Notes: generated by a model from the sequence alone, not told the origin. A stretch of DNA of 64,000 nt from Myxococcales bacterium (GCA_016793325.1 JAEUKI010000070.1:1-64000), one strand, 5' to 3'. Counted from the stretch's first letter, positions 1 through 11,511 are shown. Made by a program: numbers and translations.

Positions 1-108
1 TTCGAGTACATCGAGGTGTTCTACAACCGCCGACGACTTCACTCTTCGCTCGACTACAAGACCCCAGCCGAGGTCGAACGCGCTTTCGCGCTCGCCAACG
101 CTGCTTGA
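1..108 (+). CDS. IS3-family transposase OrfB, C-terminal fragment (cut by window edge)
   Basis: The frame is open from base 1 to a TGA at 106-108 and gives 35 residues. It contains YNRRRLHSSLDYKTP, the typical end of the integrase (rve) core of IS3/IS150-group OrfB transposases. The catalytic DDE residues would lie to the left of the window, so intactness cannot be judged. The downstream end of the element should fall just after 108, but I could not identify a terminal inverted repeat with confidence because the partner end is missing. Confidence 0.85.
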   Translation, partial: FEYIEVFYNRRRLHSSLDYKTPAEVERAFALANAA

Positions 109-480
109 CCAACTGTCAACGCAATCGAGGGAAGCCCACCCCCGCTTCCGCGCGCCCCTCTCCCGCGGAACCGCGGGAGCGGGGCTGTGGGGCTCGAAGC
201 GTGATGGCCGAACATCAGCAGGGCATCCACAGGCCCACAAAATCAAAGCCCCTCTCCCGCGCTTCCGCGGGAGAGGGGCGCGCGGAAGCGGGGGTGAGGC
301 CGCGCACGCGCGCGCCGACGCTGCGAAGTACACCGCAGCACGAAGCGCGCGGTTGAATCGATGTGACTTCAGCCCCGATTGGGCCGTGACGATCGATCGC
401 GCAATATGCTGGAATTTGTCACGCAGAACTGGCGGTCGAGCGCGGCAGTGGTTGGCGCCGACGCGCTGAAGGGGGGCGGG
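109..480. other. Non-coding stretch between IS3 end and first chromosomal gene
   Basis: There is no convincing gene in these 372 bases. The first half is dominated by the nested palindromic repeat at 137-296. The rest (about 300-480) is lower-information sequence at the 3' side of the leftward gene that ends at 481. Short frames across the repeat only reflect its GC-rich palindromes. Confidence 0.6.
137..296. repeat. Nested palindromic (REPIN-like) repeat
   Basis: The outer arms 137-166 and 267-296 are perfect 30-base inverted repeats of each other. Each end also forms its own hairpin: 155-184 (14-bp arms with one mismatch and a 2-base loop) and 249-278 (perfect 13-bp arms, loop CTTC). The unit is therefore two hairpins in opposite orientation around a roughly 65-base centre, the architecture of paired REP sequences (REPIN/BIME). 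It lies directly downstream of a transposase end. Whether it recurs elsewhere in the genome cannot be seen here. Confidence 0.7.
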
Positions 481-2235
481 CTACTTGGCGACAGGTTCGG
501 TGTTGCTCATGCGTGCCAGGAGTTGTTCGAAGAATGCTGCCGTGTCGGGACGCGTCGAGGCCACGTCGCGAACCCACTCACCATGGTCGCGTTCGACGAG
601 GCGCGTGAGACTCACCAACCAAGGCCCGTCACGGTTCACGGTGACGCCGAGGCGGTGGATCGCGAGCAGCGGCTCGACGGGAGAGCGATAGGCACGCACG
701 GGAGTTCGGCGGATTCGCGCGTGGCTCGACGGAGGCCAATCGAGGTCGAGGTCGACCGCGAGGTCCCAGAGAGCACACGTGTGAAAGAGGTCTTGAAGCG
801 AGTTCGTACCTGGCGGTCGAGGCGGCGACACGTACGAGAGCGCATCTCGCAACCAGCGCTCGAATCGCAGGCGAATTCCGCTCGAGTAGGTCTCCCAGGT
901 CCACTCGGCGCCTGCCTCGTCGAGTCCGAGCGCGAGCAGTCGCGCGTTGGCTTCGCGAAGAAGCGCCAGGACTTCGAGCACAGTCTCGGCGTCGTGCGCG
1001 AGCGTCACCGCGGCTGCACGCGACATCGTCGAACGCGAAGTCGCCCAGCCCTTGAACGCGTGGATCATCGTGAGCGATCGTGGATCGAACGTCGATGGAA
1101 CGATCCCCTGCGCGATCCATCGCTCGTATGCTGCCTCGAACGTCGGCTCTTCGTCGTAGATCGCGGCGAGCGCCCGGGCTCGCTCGTTGTCGACGTTCGG
1201 CGGGGGGCTGCGCGGATGCTCGGCTTCGACGCGCTCGGCCGCGCGGAGATAGGCTCGATCGTCGGTGCGCGCTGACTTCGATTCGACGGGAAGCGGCCGA
1301 AACGCTTGCTCTTCGCCGAGCGGACCGAGGGTGAATGGCTTCGAGTGCGTCGCGGCCACCGACCAGCGCCCGCTTTGTTTTCGTGCGTTCCAGTTTCCGC
1401 ACTGGCTCAGCGCGAGCGGCGCTTCGATGGGCAAGAGCTCGTTTGCGGCGACGACGCGCGGCGGCTCGATTTGCAGGAGTGTGGCGCGCGACGCGGTGAT
1501 CACCAGCGCGTGATTCGCGCCGAGCGCCAACGCGTCGATGGTGGGCTCGTCTGCGAAGTGCGCGGTCACGCGGTCGAGCTTCTCGTTCCACAGCTCGAAG
1601 CCTGCGGTGTGTCGCGCGCAGAGAGCCCAACCGCTCGAGTGCACCGCGATCGCGGCGCCGCTCGCGGTCGTCGTGAGGGCTCCGTCGCTTGCGCGAATGA
1701 ACTCGCCGTACGCGTGCACGTGCCGTCCGCATGCCCTGACCCAAGCGTGGCCGACGCGATCGAAGACCCTGCGCGTCCATCGTGGCTCGAACGCCGGAAG
1801 CGCAAAGGAGACGAGCATCACGGGGTCTACGGCGATCGGATCGTCCACAGGGAGCTCGTCGTTTTCGTAGAGAACGAACAGACAATCTCCTGCGACTCGG
1901 ACAGATTGGGCTGAGCCATAGCCGACTGGCATCTCGAGCTCGCGCTCGGTCGTTCGATCGAAGACCCATGCGTACCCTGTGAAGTCTGCGGAGACACACG
2001 CGAAGCGGTCCGAGTGCGTCAACACGCCCCACATTTCGAGTTGATCGTTGGCGGTTAGTGCTGCGATCGATCCGTTCTCACGCCGATGAAGGAGACCGTC
2101 TGCGTCGTCAAACCACACCGCGACTTCGTCATCGGGACCGACGTACGCGCCACCCGCCCGTACGGAGGTGTGCGGAGGCGACTCGTTCGAAGGCGCGAAG
2201 AGGTTGACGCCAACTTCTGCAAGCGATCGGAGCAT
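481..2235 (-). CDS. Hypothetical protein, beta-propeller-like N-terminal half
   Basis: A 584-aa protein I do not recognise. The first about 330 residues alternate short hydrophobic strands with charged turns (for example DDEVAVWFDD, RFACVSADFTGYAWVFDR, HALVITASRATLLQI), as in a WD40/PQQ-type propeller. The C-terminal part is more helical and rich in Trp and Arg. No signal peptide or membrane segment is visible, so it is probably cytoplasmic. It lies 64 bases downstream of the UvrA-like gene on the same strand and could be co-transcribed. No catalytic motif is apparent and no function is proposed. Confidence 0.75.
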   Translation of the reverse strand: MLRSLAEVGVNLFAPSNESPPHTSVRAGGAYVGPDDEVAVWFDDADGLLHRRENGSIAALTANDQLEMWGVLTHSDRFACVSADFTGYAWVFDRTTERELEMPVGYGSAQSVRVAGDCLFVLYENDELPVDDPIAVDPVMLVSFALPAFEPRWTRRVFDRVGHAWVRACGRHVHAYGEFIRASDGALTTTASGAAIAVHSSGWALCARHTAGFELWNEKLDRVTAHFADEPTIDALALGANHALVITASRATLLQIEPPRVVAANELLPIEAPLALSQCGNWNARKQSGRWSVAATHSKPFTLGPLGEEQAFRPLPVESKSARTDDRAYLRAAERVEAEHPRSPPPNVDNERARALAAIYDEEPTFEAAYERWIAQGIVPSTFDPRSLTMIHAFKGWATSRSTMSRAAAVTLAHDAETVLEVLALLREANARLLALGLDEAGAEWTWETYSSGIRLRFERWLRDALSYVSPPRPPGTNSLQDLFHTCALWDLAVDLDLDWPPSSHARIRRTPVRAYRSPVEPLLAIHRLGVTVNRDGPWLVSLTRLVERDHGEWVRDVASTRPDTAAFFEQLLARMSNTEPVAK

Positions 2236-2299
2236 CGAGCGGTCGAGACGGGTAGCGACGATCGGCGGCCTCGTCGAGTCCGCCCCTTCCGCGCCCCGA

Positions 2300-4669
<2,370 letters not shown>

Positions 4670-4756
4670 TGGGAGGCGCGGGAGGATGGCACCGCGGTTC
4701 GGCGCCGAGCGAACTCGTAACGGACTTCGCGCAGAGGTGACGAAACGCGTGCTGTC

Positions 4757-5671
4757 TCAGCGGCACGTTGGGGCGACTTGCCCGTCCGATCCCGTCGAGA
4801 CGTACGCGTCCGAGACGTAGCCGGTGCCGATGAAATCCCAGAGCGTGGAGGTTCCGTACGTGCCGGTGACGGACGTTCCGCGGGCTTGGCAGGTGATGCG
4901 AACGGTGGCTCCGTCGCCGACGGATCCGACGGCGCCGAAGTTCGTTCCAGGGCCCGAGCGAACGGTGAGCGAGATCCCGCTCGTGTTCACGCGGCCGACG
5001 ACGCCAGCGCTTCCGCCGCCACCGCCACCGCCACCGCCACCACACGCATTCTGGCTCGTGTAGTTGCGCGTCCCGAAGAACAAGCTCGGGACGCCGTTGA
5101 ACGTCGGCCGCACTGCGACGCCGTTCAATCGCACTTCGTAGTGCAAGTGCGGTCCCGACGAGCCTCCCGTGCTGCCCACGGTTCCGATGCGCTGTCCGCC
5201 GCCGACGCGCTGTCCGACGCGCACTTCTTGGGTGCTCAAGTGCGCGTAGCGCGTGCGGTAGCCGCCGCCGTGATCGATCTCGATCCAGCGGCCGTAGCTC
5301 GTGTTGCCCTCGTTGCCGACGCGCGTGATCGTTCCCCCTGCGGCGGCGACGACCGCGTCGCCGAGGTCGTTTGTGCGGTTGAAGTCCACCGAGTTCACGG
5401 GGCTGTGGTTGGTCCGCGTCTGGCCCGCCCACACTTGTCCGCAGGGAAAAGGCAGCTGAAATCGCGGCGCGCTCGAGATCTCGTCGACGCTCTGTCCGGT
5501 CGGCTGCGACTCGGCTCCTTCGCCCGCGGGCGGTCCGTCGTGGGACAGATCCGCGCCGCCGAGCGTCCCCGCCGGGTCGAGGTCCTCTGCGACCTCTGCG
5601 CATCCCGCGAAGATCATCGCCGCGATGGCGATGCACACGCCCGTCGAGCGAGCTGCGATCGAACGAAACAT
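4757..5671 (-). CDS. M23-family peptidase lipoprotein with C-terminal SH3-like domain
   Basis: The start at 5671 gives 304 residues with a lipoprotein signal (hydrophobic run ending IFAGC); a longer frame upstream adds only a polar lead. An M23 (LytM/peptidase) core follows: NSVDFNRTND near the first metal ligand, then RTRYAHLS and GPHLHYEV with the HxH ligand pair. It ends in an SH3b-like domain (SLTVRSGPGTNFG). A run of ten glycines encoded by a short GGT/GGC repeat (around 5018-5043) joins the two. Expected role: an outer-membrane or periplasmic peptidoglycan or peptide endopeptidase. Similar enzymes in predatory bacteria can be secreted; whether this one is cannot be told. Confidence 0.9.
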   Translation of the reverse strand: MFRSIAARSTGVCIAIAAMIFAGCAEVAEDLDPAGTLGGADLSHDGPPAGEGAESQPTGQSVDEISSAPRFQLPFPCGQVWAGQTRTNHSPVNSVDFNRTNDLGDAVVAAAGGTITRVGNEGNTSYGRWIEIDHGGGYRTRYAHLSTQEVRVGQRVGGGQRIGTVGSTGGSSGPHLHYEVRLNGVAVRPTFNGVPSLFFGTRNYTSQNACGGGGGGGGGGSAGVVGRVNTSGISLTVRSGPGTNFGAVGSVGDGATVRITCQARGTSVTGTYGTSTLWDFIGTGYVSDAYVSTGSDGQVAPTCR

Positions 5672-5859
5672 ACGAGCCAAGATCTCTTTCTGCGGGCGGT
5701 GCGAGTGCGATCGCCCACGCAAAGAGACAGAGCAGCGCGCGTGCCAAGAGAGAATGAATCGCGGTTCATTCGCGATCTGTTGCGAAAATCGCTGGTGTTT
5801 GTCGTGAGCGATCGATCACTCGTGGGAGGCTCGACGCGCACGGACATGTGTGTGCGGGA

Positions 5860-8202
5860 TCAATCCCTCCCAACGCCGCGGCGGGACGCGCGATGCGCGC
5901 GGACTGTTCCGTCCTCTGTGATGCGAAACAACAAGACCCACTCGTTTTCGACGAGCTGGCGCACGGTGGCGTTGCGCTCGATCACGGCGTCGATGGCCTC
6001 GGCGGGAGCCTCGATCAACACCGTCAAGCGCAGCGGCGTGTGGATCCAACGAGAGCCGTCGTGCAGCGACTGCAGCGGGAGCCCGATGCGAAGGTCTCCG
6101 CGCGCGCCCTCGAGCACGCCGATGTGTCCGCCGACGACGTTGTGGAGGGTCTTGTTTCCGCTGCCGAAGCGCTCTGGATCGACGGTCGACGCGTAGTACT
6201 GCATGTTGATCCAGTGCGCGACGACCATGGGGGCCGCCATGATCTGCGCGAGGATCGCGTGATCTCTGTCGAGCTCCGCGCGGTACTCGTGGAGAAACAC
6301 GCGGCCGTCGAGGTCCGCTCCGCGGGTGCGATCGCGCGGCGCGACGACGAGCGCGGCGTTGTTCGCGAGCCCCCACTCGGGGCGCACTTCGGACCAATCG
6401 CTTGCCCGCGCGAAGAGCTCGGCTTCGAGGGCGCGATCGTCGAGTCGCTCGAGTCCGAGTCGCGCCGCGCGCATCCGTCGAACGTGTCGCGTCGCGCGCG
6501 CGAGGGTCTCGCTGAGCGAACGGAGCGTCGGGTCCTCGGTCGCCTCGCGTGACGAGAGCGTCAGGGTCTCGGTCGTCGTCTCGTGAAGGCCCCAGACGAA
6601 CCTCGTGCGCTCGGGGATCGCGATCCCTCGCTCGGCGAGCGCGCGGCGAACGTCGGGGTCCTCGAGCAGGGACGCGGCGATCTGCGCGTTGATCGCGCCG
6701 CCGTGGCCGCCGCACGCCCCGCAGGCGAGCGAGGCCTCGTGCGCGTTGTTGCGGCAGCGCGTGTCGTGCCCGATGAACGCGACGATCGGCGCAAAATCAC
6801 CGGTCAAGCTCATCGCGCGCAGCATGGACTCGGCGAGCGTCGCGCGCTCGTTCGCGTCGATCTCCGCGCCGTCGCTGCAGCGGGTGAGCCGAAACGCGCG
6901 AGGCTCGGCGCGCGAGGCGCCCTTCGCGAGGCCTGTCGATTCGCGCGCGAACGCGCCAGCGAACAGAGCTCCCGCGGCGTCGACGAAGGCGAAGCTCGAG
7001 GCAGCCCCCTTTGCGAGCGAGCCGATCGCTCCGCGCACGGCGCGTCGCGCGCGCGCGACGAGGGCCCGCGGTTCGCTCGCGACGCTCGTGGCTCGGTACT
7101 TGGGCGCGAGGAGGCCCGGCAGCTGGGGCGTCGAGGTGTCCGCTCCGAGCTCGACGTGCTCGATCGGAAGCCCGAAGAACCCAGCGAATCCGAGGGTCGC
7201 CACGGACGCGTCGCACGCTTCGATGGCGCGGCGCATCGGCTCGGAGCGCACGTCGATGCAGAACACGAGCTGCGCCGCCGGAGGCTCGACGCGGGGCGCT
7301 CGCTCGGTCGACGCGAGCGCGGCGAAGAGCGAGCGTTGGTAGTCCTCCTCGGCGGCGCGGAGCGCGGCGATCGAGCGCTTCGTGTCGCTGCGCGCGCGCT
7401 CATCCTCGGTGCGCCACTGCGCGATCGCGCGCTTCCACGCGGCCTCGATCGCAGGGCTGCGATGGGCGCGCCAGAGGTGGAGGTCCCACGCGGCGCGGAC
7501 GGCGAGCAGCTCGACGAGGTACGGGTCGCTCTGTCCGCGTTGCTCGGCGCTCCAGCGGCGATAGGCGCAGTGCGACGCCCAGCCGAGCACGTCGAAGAGC
7601 AGCGCAGAGAGGTACGACGCGTGCTGTTCGGGAGGGATCGCGAGCTCGTCGAGCGTCGCTGCGACGAGGGCCTCGGGCTGATCGCCGAACTCGTCGACGA
7701 GCGTCGGGTAGTGTGCGTGCAACGACGCGAGCGCGCGGTCTTCGACGAGGTCTTCGAGCGCGCGGGCGAGGAGGCTCTCGTGGATCGAGAGCACGAGGGA
7801 CGCTTGACCGTCGTCGAAGTGGCGCGCGCAGAGGTCGCTCGTGCGGTCGAGGACGATCTCTCTCCATCGCTCGTGTTCGGACGGGGGCGAGAGCTCGTCG
7901 AGGACGTCGAGAAACAACGCGCGCCTGGAGCGCCGCGCGGCGTGAGCGCTCGCCGGGGGCCTTGCGCGAGGCGCTTCGTCGTCGTCGGGGGTCATGAATA
8001 GGTGTGCGCCCGAGAGCGCGCGCGTCTCGGCGGCGGCTCGATCGAAGCGCGCGTGAATCTTCGGCCAGAGGGGGCTGACGGCGATGAGGTTGTCGAGCGG
8101 CCAGGCGGGGGCGATCGACGCGCACGCTCGGGCGATCGCGTCGTGAACGGCGGGGCTGTGTGCCGCGCGCGCTTCGGCGACGGGCTGACTTTGGGTCACC
8201 AT
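5860..8202 (-). CDS. dabA: DabA, inorganic carbon uptake subunit (DUF2309, formerly YbcC/UPF0753)
   Basis: 780 aa from the ATG at 8202, which overlaps the end of dabB by 7 bases (a GTG at 8199 is an alternative start). DabA is a peripheral, beta-carbonic-anhydrase-like zinc protein. With the membrane subunit DabB it is thought to trap CO2 as bicarbonate using the proton-motive force. All four zinc/active-site positions known from Halothiobacillus DabA are present with the correct spacing: C315 and D317 in CIDVRSE, H479 in GHDTRC, and C494 in ACGACGG. The C-terminal hallmarks HWINMQYYAS and GNKTLHNVVGG are also there. The protein looks complete and is the last gene of a leftward three-gene operon. 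Confidence 0.95.
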   Translation of the reverse strand: MVTQSQPVAEARAAHSPAVHDAIARACASIAPAWPLDNLIAVSPLWPKIHARFDRAAAETRALSGAHLFMTPDDDEAPRARPPASAHAARRSRRALFLDVLDELSPPSEHERWREIVLDRTSDLCARHFDDGQASLVLSIHESLLARALEDLVEDRALASLHAHYPTLVDEFGDQPEALVAATLDELAIPPEQHASYLSALLFDVLGWASHCAYRRWSAEQRGQSDPYLVELLAVRAAWDLHLWRAHRSPAIEAAWKRAIAQWRTEDERARSDTKRSIAALRAAEEDYQRSLFAALASTERAPRVEPPAAQLVFCIDVRSEPMRRAIEACDASVATLGFAGFFGLPIEHVELGADTSTPQLPGLLAPKYRATSVASEPRALVARARRAVRGAIGSLAKGAASSFAFVDAAGALFAGAFARESTGLAKGASRAEPRAFRLTRCSDGAEIDANERATLAESMLRAMSLTGDFAPIVAFIGHDTRCRNNAHEASLACGACGGHGGAINAQIAASLLEDPDVRRALAERGIAIPERTRFVWGLHETTTETLTLSSREATEDPTLRSLSETLARATRHVRRMRAARLGLERLDDRALEAELFARASDWSEVRPEWGLANNAALVVAPRDRTRGADLDGRVFLHEYRAELDRDHAILAQIMAAPMVVAHWINMQYYASTVDPERFGSGNKTLHNVVGGHIGVLEGARGDLRIGLPLQSLHDGSRWIHTPLRLTVLIEAPAEAIDAVIERNATVRQLVENEWVLLFRITEDGTVRAHRASRRGVGRD

Positions 8203-9740
8203 GACTCGAGCTCCTTGGACGCGCGTTGCGGTGCGGGCGTGATCCGTTGGTTCTTTTGCAGGGGAGAGCGTCGAGTGAGCCAACGCGTGACGCGCTCGTC
8301 GACCTCGAGCGCGCGGCGGACGAGCTGTCGGACGAAGGCAGCCACGGTCGAGCGGGGACGCTCGCGAGCGGACTGCTCGAGCGCGAACACGACGAGCACG
8401 ACGAGCGCGGGCGCTGCGGCGAGCGGGGCCTCGGCGGTCGGGGCGAGCTCGGTCACCAGGCGCGCGCTGACGACGTGCGCGACGGCGAAGAGCCCAGCGA
8501 AGACCGCGGCGAACGAGGCGACGATCGCGAGCTTCGCGGATTGCAGCGAGGCCCAGCGGTCGCGCGTGGCGAAGATGGAGGCCGCCAACACGAGGCCGCT
8601 CGCGACGAGCGTCGCGTGGCGCGCGCCGGTCGCGACGAGGGTGATCGCGACGAGGAGGGCGAGCGCCGACGCGATGGGGGCGAGCGCGGACTGTTGCGCG
8701 CGCGCAGGCTTTGCAGCGGAAGTACTGCGGTGCTTCGCGACGACGCCGTTGGCGCTCGAGAACGCGAACGCCTTGTAGAGCGAGTGCGCGACGAGGTGCA
8801 GCGCGGCGAGGGACCACGCTCCACACGCGCATTGAACGAGCATGAACCCGACTTGTGCGATCGTGGACCAAGCGAGCGCGGCCTTGATGGTCGGTCGGCT
8901 CACCATCACGAGCGAGGCGACCACGGTGGAGGCGAGCGCGACGACGAGGAGCACGGCGCGCGCGACGGGCGCGCGGTCGAGCGTCGGTGCGAGGCGAAGG
9001 AGGACGAAGCCGCCGATGTTGACGATTCCCGCGTGGAGGAGGGCGGAGATGGGCGTCGGGGCCTCCATCACGTGCGTGAGCCAGCCGTGCGCGGGGAGCT
9101 GGGCGGACTTGAGAAGCACGCCGAGCACCACGAAGACCATCGCGGCGTGCGTGAACGCGTCGACCGTCGTCGTTGTCGCGCTCGCGGCGTTGATCGCGTC
9201 GATGCGCAGCGTCTCGTGGCTCGTCGCGAAGAGGGCGAGCGCGGCGACGAAGCAGAGGTCGGCCGCGCGGCTCACGACGAACTTCTTGTGCGCGACGAGG
9301 GCGGCCTGCGCTCGGCGGCGGTCGAACGTGAGGAGCGCGTGTAGAAAGAAGCTCGCGCCGCTCCACGCTGCGACGGTGAAGACGAGGTTGTTCGAGATCG
9401 CGACGATCGACGCGCAGGCGAGGACGCGCAGCAAATTGCGCGTGAATCGATCGAGGTCGGGCGCTCGGTCGAGGTAGCGTCGCGCGTAGCGGAGCACCGC
9501 GTATCCGAGCGCCGCGACGAGGGCGAGCATCACGGACGAGAGCAGACCGAGCGACACGAGAGCGTCGAGGGAGCCTGCGCCCGGAGCGACGCGCGACGCG
9601 ACCATCGAGCCGAGCGAGAGGGCGAGGGCGACGAGCCCGACGGAGCACGCTCTGGCGAGGGGTCGAAGGGGGTCGATGCGAAACGAGGCCGCTGCGAACA
9701 CGAGCGCGACCGAGAGCGCGAGCCACTGCGCGAGCGTCAT
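8196..9740 (-). CDS. dabB: DabB, NuoL/MrpA-like proton channel subunit of the DAB carbon pump
   Basis: 514 aa, strongly hydrophobic with about 12-14 membrane segments. It is related to the NuoL/MrpA antiporter subunits (Proton_antipo_M), with the family motif region APTPISALLHAGIVNIGG and an upstream HGWLTHVMEAP stretch. It lacks the long lateral helix of NuoL, as expected for DabB. It is translationally coupled at both ends: the upstream 204-aa gene stops inside its ATG (ATGA), and dabA starts 7 bases before its stop. Inferred role: coupling proton influx to DabA. Confidence 0.93.
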   Translation of the reverse strand: MTLAQWLALSVALVFAAASFRIDPLRPLARACSVGLVALALSLGSMVASRVAPGAGSLDALVSLGLLSSVMLALVAALGYAVLRYARRYLDRAPDLDRFTRNLLRVLACASIVAISNNLVFTVAAWSGASFFLHALLTFDRRRAQAALVAHKKFVVSRAADLCFVAALALFATSHETLRIDAINAASATTTTVDAFTHAAMVFVVLGVLLKSAQLPAHGWLTHVMEAPTPISALLHAGIVNIGGFVLLRLAPTLDRAPVARAVLLVVALASTVVASLVMVSRPTIKAALAWSTIAQVGFMLVQCACGAWSLAALHLVAHSLYKAFAFSSANGVVAKHRSTSAAKPARAQQSALAPIASALALLVAITLVATGARHATLVASGLVLAASIFATRDRWASLQSAKLAIVASFAAVFAGLFAVAHVVSARLVTELAPTAEAPLAAAPALVVLVVFALEQSARERPRSTVAAFVRQLVRRALEVDERVTRWLTRRSPLQKNQRITPAPQRASKELESW

Positions 9741-10351
9741 CGAAGGGGCTGCTTTCTGGCGGTCAGGGCGCGTACGGCTGCGACTGGCGCTCGGGCGTCG
9801 TCGTGCTCACGCGGGCTCAGCGCTTCGCCGAGCAAACGAGCGAGCGCGGTCGTGTGGGCGTCGAGCGTCGGGGTGGCCCTCGCGAGGTCGGCGTTGGCGC
9901 AGTGGATCGTGACGTCGAGCGAGCGGACGTAGACGAGCGCGTGCGGCGCGGAGAGTCGCGATCGAGTGATGGAGGCGAGGGCGGCGCTCGCCGCAGCGCG
10001 GTCGCGCTCGATCTCGGCGAGCTCGCGGACGGTCGGGGCGTGCTCGCGAAGGTCGACGAGCAGCGCAGACGCCGCGTGCGCGACGACGAAGCGCGCCTCG
10101 GTGGACTCGGGTGGCCACTGGAGCATCGCGTCGAGGTGAACGATCGCGGCGACTGCGGGAGCGAGGCGCTCGACGAGTGCGCCGTGCGGGCTGCGCAGGA
10201 CGACGGCGATCGGCAGCCGCTCGGTCGACGCGGGCGCAGAGGGCTGCGGGGGCGCGGCACGATCGACCAATGAAAGGACAGGCGAGTGCCCGTCCCCTGC
10301 GCGAGCGCGACGGATCGCGCCAACCGCGGGTGAACGCGAGAGGCTTCGCAT
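9737..10351 (-). CDS. Unrecognised first gene of the dab operon
   Basis: 204 aa, ending in the ATGA overlap with dabB, so it is clearly co-translated with the carbon pump. No zinc-binding, PII, carbonic-anhydrase or membrane signature is seen. The central part (about 45-130) could form an alpha/beta fold (LPIAVVLRSPHGAL, ARFVVAHAASALLVDL), followed by helical and strand segments (LVYVRSLDVTIHCANADL). The N-terminal about 45 residues are Pro/Ala/Ser-rich and may be disordered. It may be an accessory or regulatory subunit, but that is inference from position only. Confidence 0.75.
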   Translation of the reverse strand: MRSLSRSPAVGAIRRARAGDGHSPVLSLVDRAAPPQPSAPASTERLPIAVVLRSPHGALVERLAPAVAAIVHLDAMLQWPPESTEARFVVAHAASALLVDLREHAPTVRELAEIERDRAAASAALASITRSRLSAPHALVYVRSLDVTIHCANADLARATPTLDAHTTALARLLGEALSPREHDDARAPVAAVRALTARKQPLR

Positions 10352-10459
10352 AGGGAGGTAGTGCTCCGGAGGGGAATGGGGGTGCGCGCCTCGAGCGCGC
10401 GTCGAAGCGCCGAGCGACGCCTCGAAGACGTTGGTAGCGCTTCGGGTCGTTTCAATGAA

Positions 10460-10489
10460 TCACAGAATATGGGAAGAAACGTTCTGTGA
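10460..10489. promoter_or_regulatory. Inverted repeat between dab operon and LysR gene (candidate LysR operator)
   Basis: TCACAGAA (10460-10467) and TTCTGTGA (10482-10489) are perfect 8-base inverted repeats separated by 14 bases, within a locally AT-richer stretch. It lies in the divergent region between the dab operon (start 10351) and the regulator. The size fits a LysR-type recognition/activation site. It overlaps the GTG at 10486, which favours the regulator starting at GTG 10513. Confidence 0.55.
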
Positions 10490-11448
10490 AAGAGAACGAT
10501 CGCTTGGCGCTGGTGCGGCTCAATTTTCACCACCTCCAGTACTTCTGGGCGGTCGCGCGGGACGGGAACCTCACCCGCGCAGCGCGCGCGCTTCGCATCG
10601 CGCCGTCTGCGCTCTCGTCGCAGATTCGCGCGCTCGAAGAGCAGCTCGGGAGGCCGCTGTTCGCGCGCGTGGGGCGCAGGCTGGAGCTCACCGAGGCGGG
10701 CGTGATCGCGCAGTCGTACGCGCAGCAGATCTTCACGACGGGCAACGAGCTCGTCTCGACGCTCTCGACGGGGAGGTCGGAGGAGGACCTCTTGCGTGTC
10801 GGCGCGGTGGCGACGCTCTCTCGCAATTTTCAGCGGTACTTCGTGCGGCCGTTGCTCTCGTCGCCGCGGGTGCGGCTGCGGTTTACGGCGGCGGGGCCCG
10901 AGGAGCTGCTCGGGCAGCTCGCCGCGCACGACCTCGACGTGGTGCTCTCGAATCGACCGGCGCCGCACGATGATCGAGGGCTTCTCTCGCGGCGATTGGC
11001 GCGGCAATCCGCGAGCATCGTGTCGTCCGAGCGCGTGCGGGGCTTCGAGTTTCCCAAGGGGCTCGCGGGGCGCGCGATGATTCTACCGGGGGCGTCGAGC
11101 GAGCTTCGGCTCGAGTTCGACGCGTTGTGCGAGCGGCTCGCGCTCGACGTGCGCGTGCTCGCCGAGGTGGACGACATGGCCACGATTCGACTGCTCGCGC
11201 AGGACTGCGGGGCGCTCGCGCTCGTCCCCTCGGTCGTCGTGCGCGACGAGCTGAAGGGCGGAATCGTGCACGAGCTCTGCAAGGTTCCAGGCTTGTTCGA
11301 GAGCTTCTACGCGATCACGTCGGACCGTCGCTACCAACACCCGCTCGTTCGATCGCTGCTCGAGCGAAGCGACGGCGAGCTGCTCGGCGACGATCGACGC
11401 GCCGCGAAGTCGAAGAAGCCCAAGGGCGCCACGCGGTCGAAGCGCTGA
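10486..11448 (+). CDS. LysR-family regulator (NhaR-like), divergent from dab operon
   Basis: Up to 320 aa; the GTG at 10513 would give 311 aa beginning MRLNFHHLQYFW, which matches the NhaR N-terminus better than the GTG at 10486. The N-terminal winged HTH (GNLTRAARALRIAPSALSSQIRALEEQLG) is followed by a type-2 periplasmic-binding effector domain. The C-terminal tail is rich in Lys/Arg (KSKKPKGATRSKR). DAB operons are commonly flanked by a LysR gene, so it probably senses carbon status or pH and controls the leftward operon. This is inferred from context and the shared operator region. Confidence 0.9.
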   Translation: MKENDRLALVRLNFHHLQYFWAVARDGNLTRAARALRIAPSALSSQIRALEEQLGRPLFARVGRRLELTEAGVIAQSYAQQIFTTGNELVSTLSTGRSEEDLLRVGAVATLSRNFQRYFVRPLLSSPRVRLRFTAAGPEELLGQLAAHDLDVVLSNRPAPHDDRGLLSRRLARQSASIVSSERVRGFEFPKGLAGRAMILPGASSELRLEFDALCERLALDVRVLAEVDDMATIRLLAQDCGALALVPSVVVRDELKGGIVHELCKVPGLFESFYAITSDRRYQHPLVRSLLERSDGELLGDDRRAAKSKKPKGATRSKR

Positions 11449-11511
11449 CGTCACGCTCGCGTCGAGCGGGATCCGACGGCGCCGCGCGACGAGACGCGGT
11501 TGGCCTCGAGC

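Noticed and set aside
105..356. Open frame of 83 codons on the + strand after the IS3 end
   Set aside because: It runs through the palindromic repeat, with Arg/Pro/Ser-rich content produced by the repeat; no start signal.
379..1275. Long + strand frame opposite the 481-2235 gene
   Set aside because: Arg/Ala-rich shadow of the minus-strand gene; the minus-strand protein has better hydrophobic and strand pattern.
8202..9726. N-terminal extension of DabA running through dabB to 9726
   Set aside because: Arg-rich reading of dabB in the wrong frame; DabA homology begins at the ATG at 8202.
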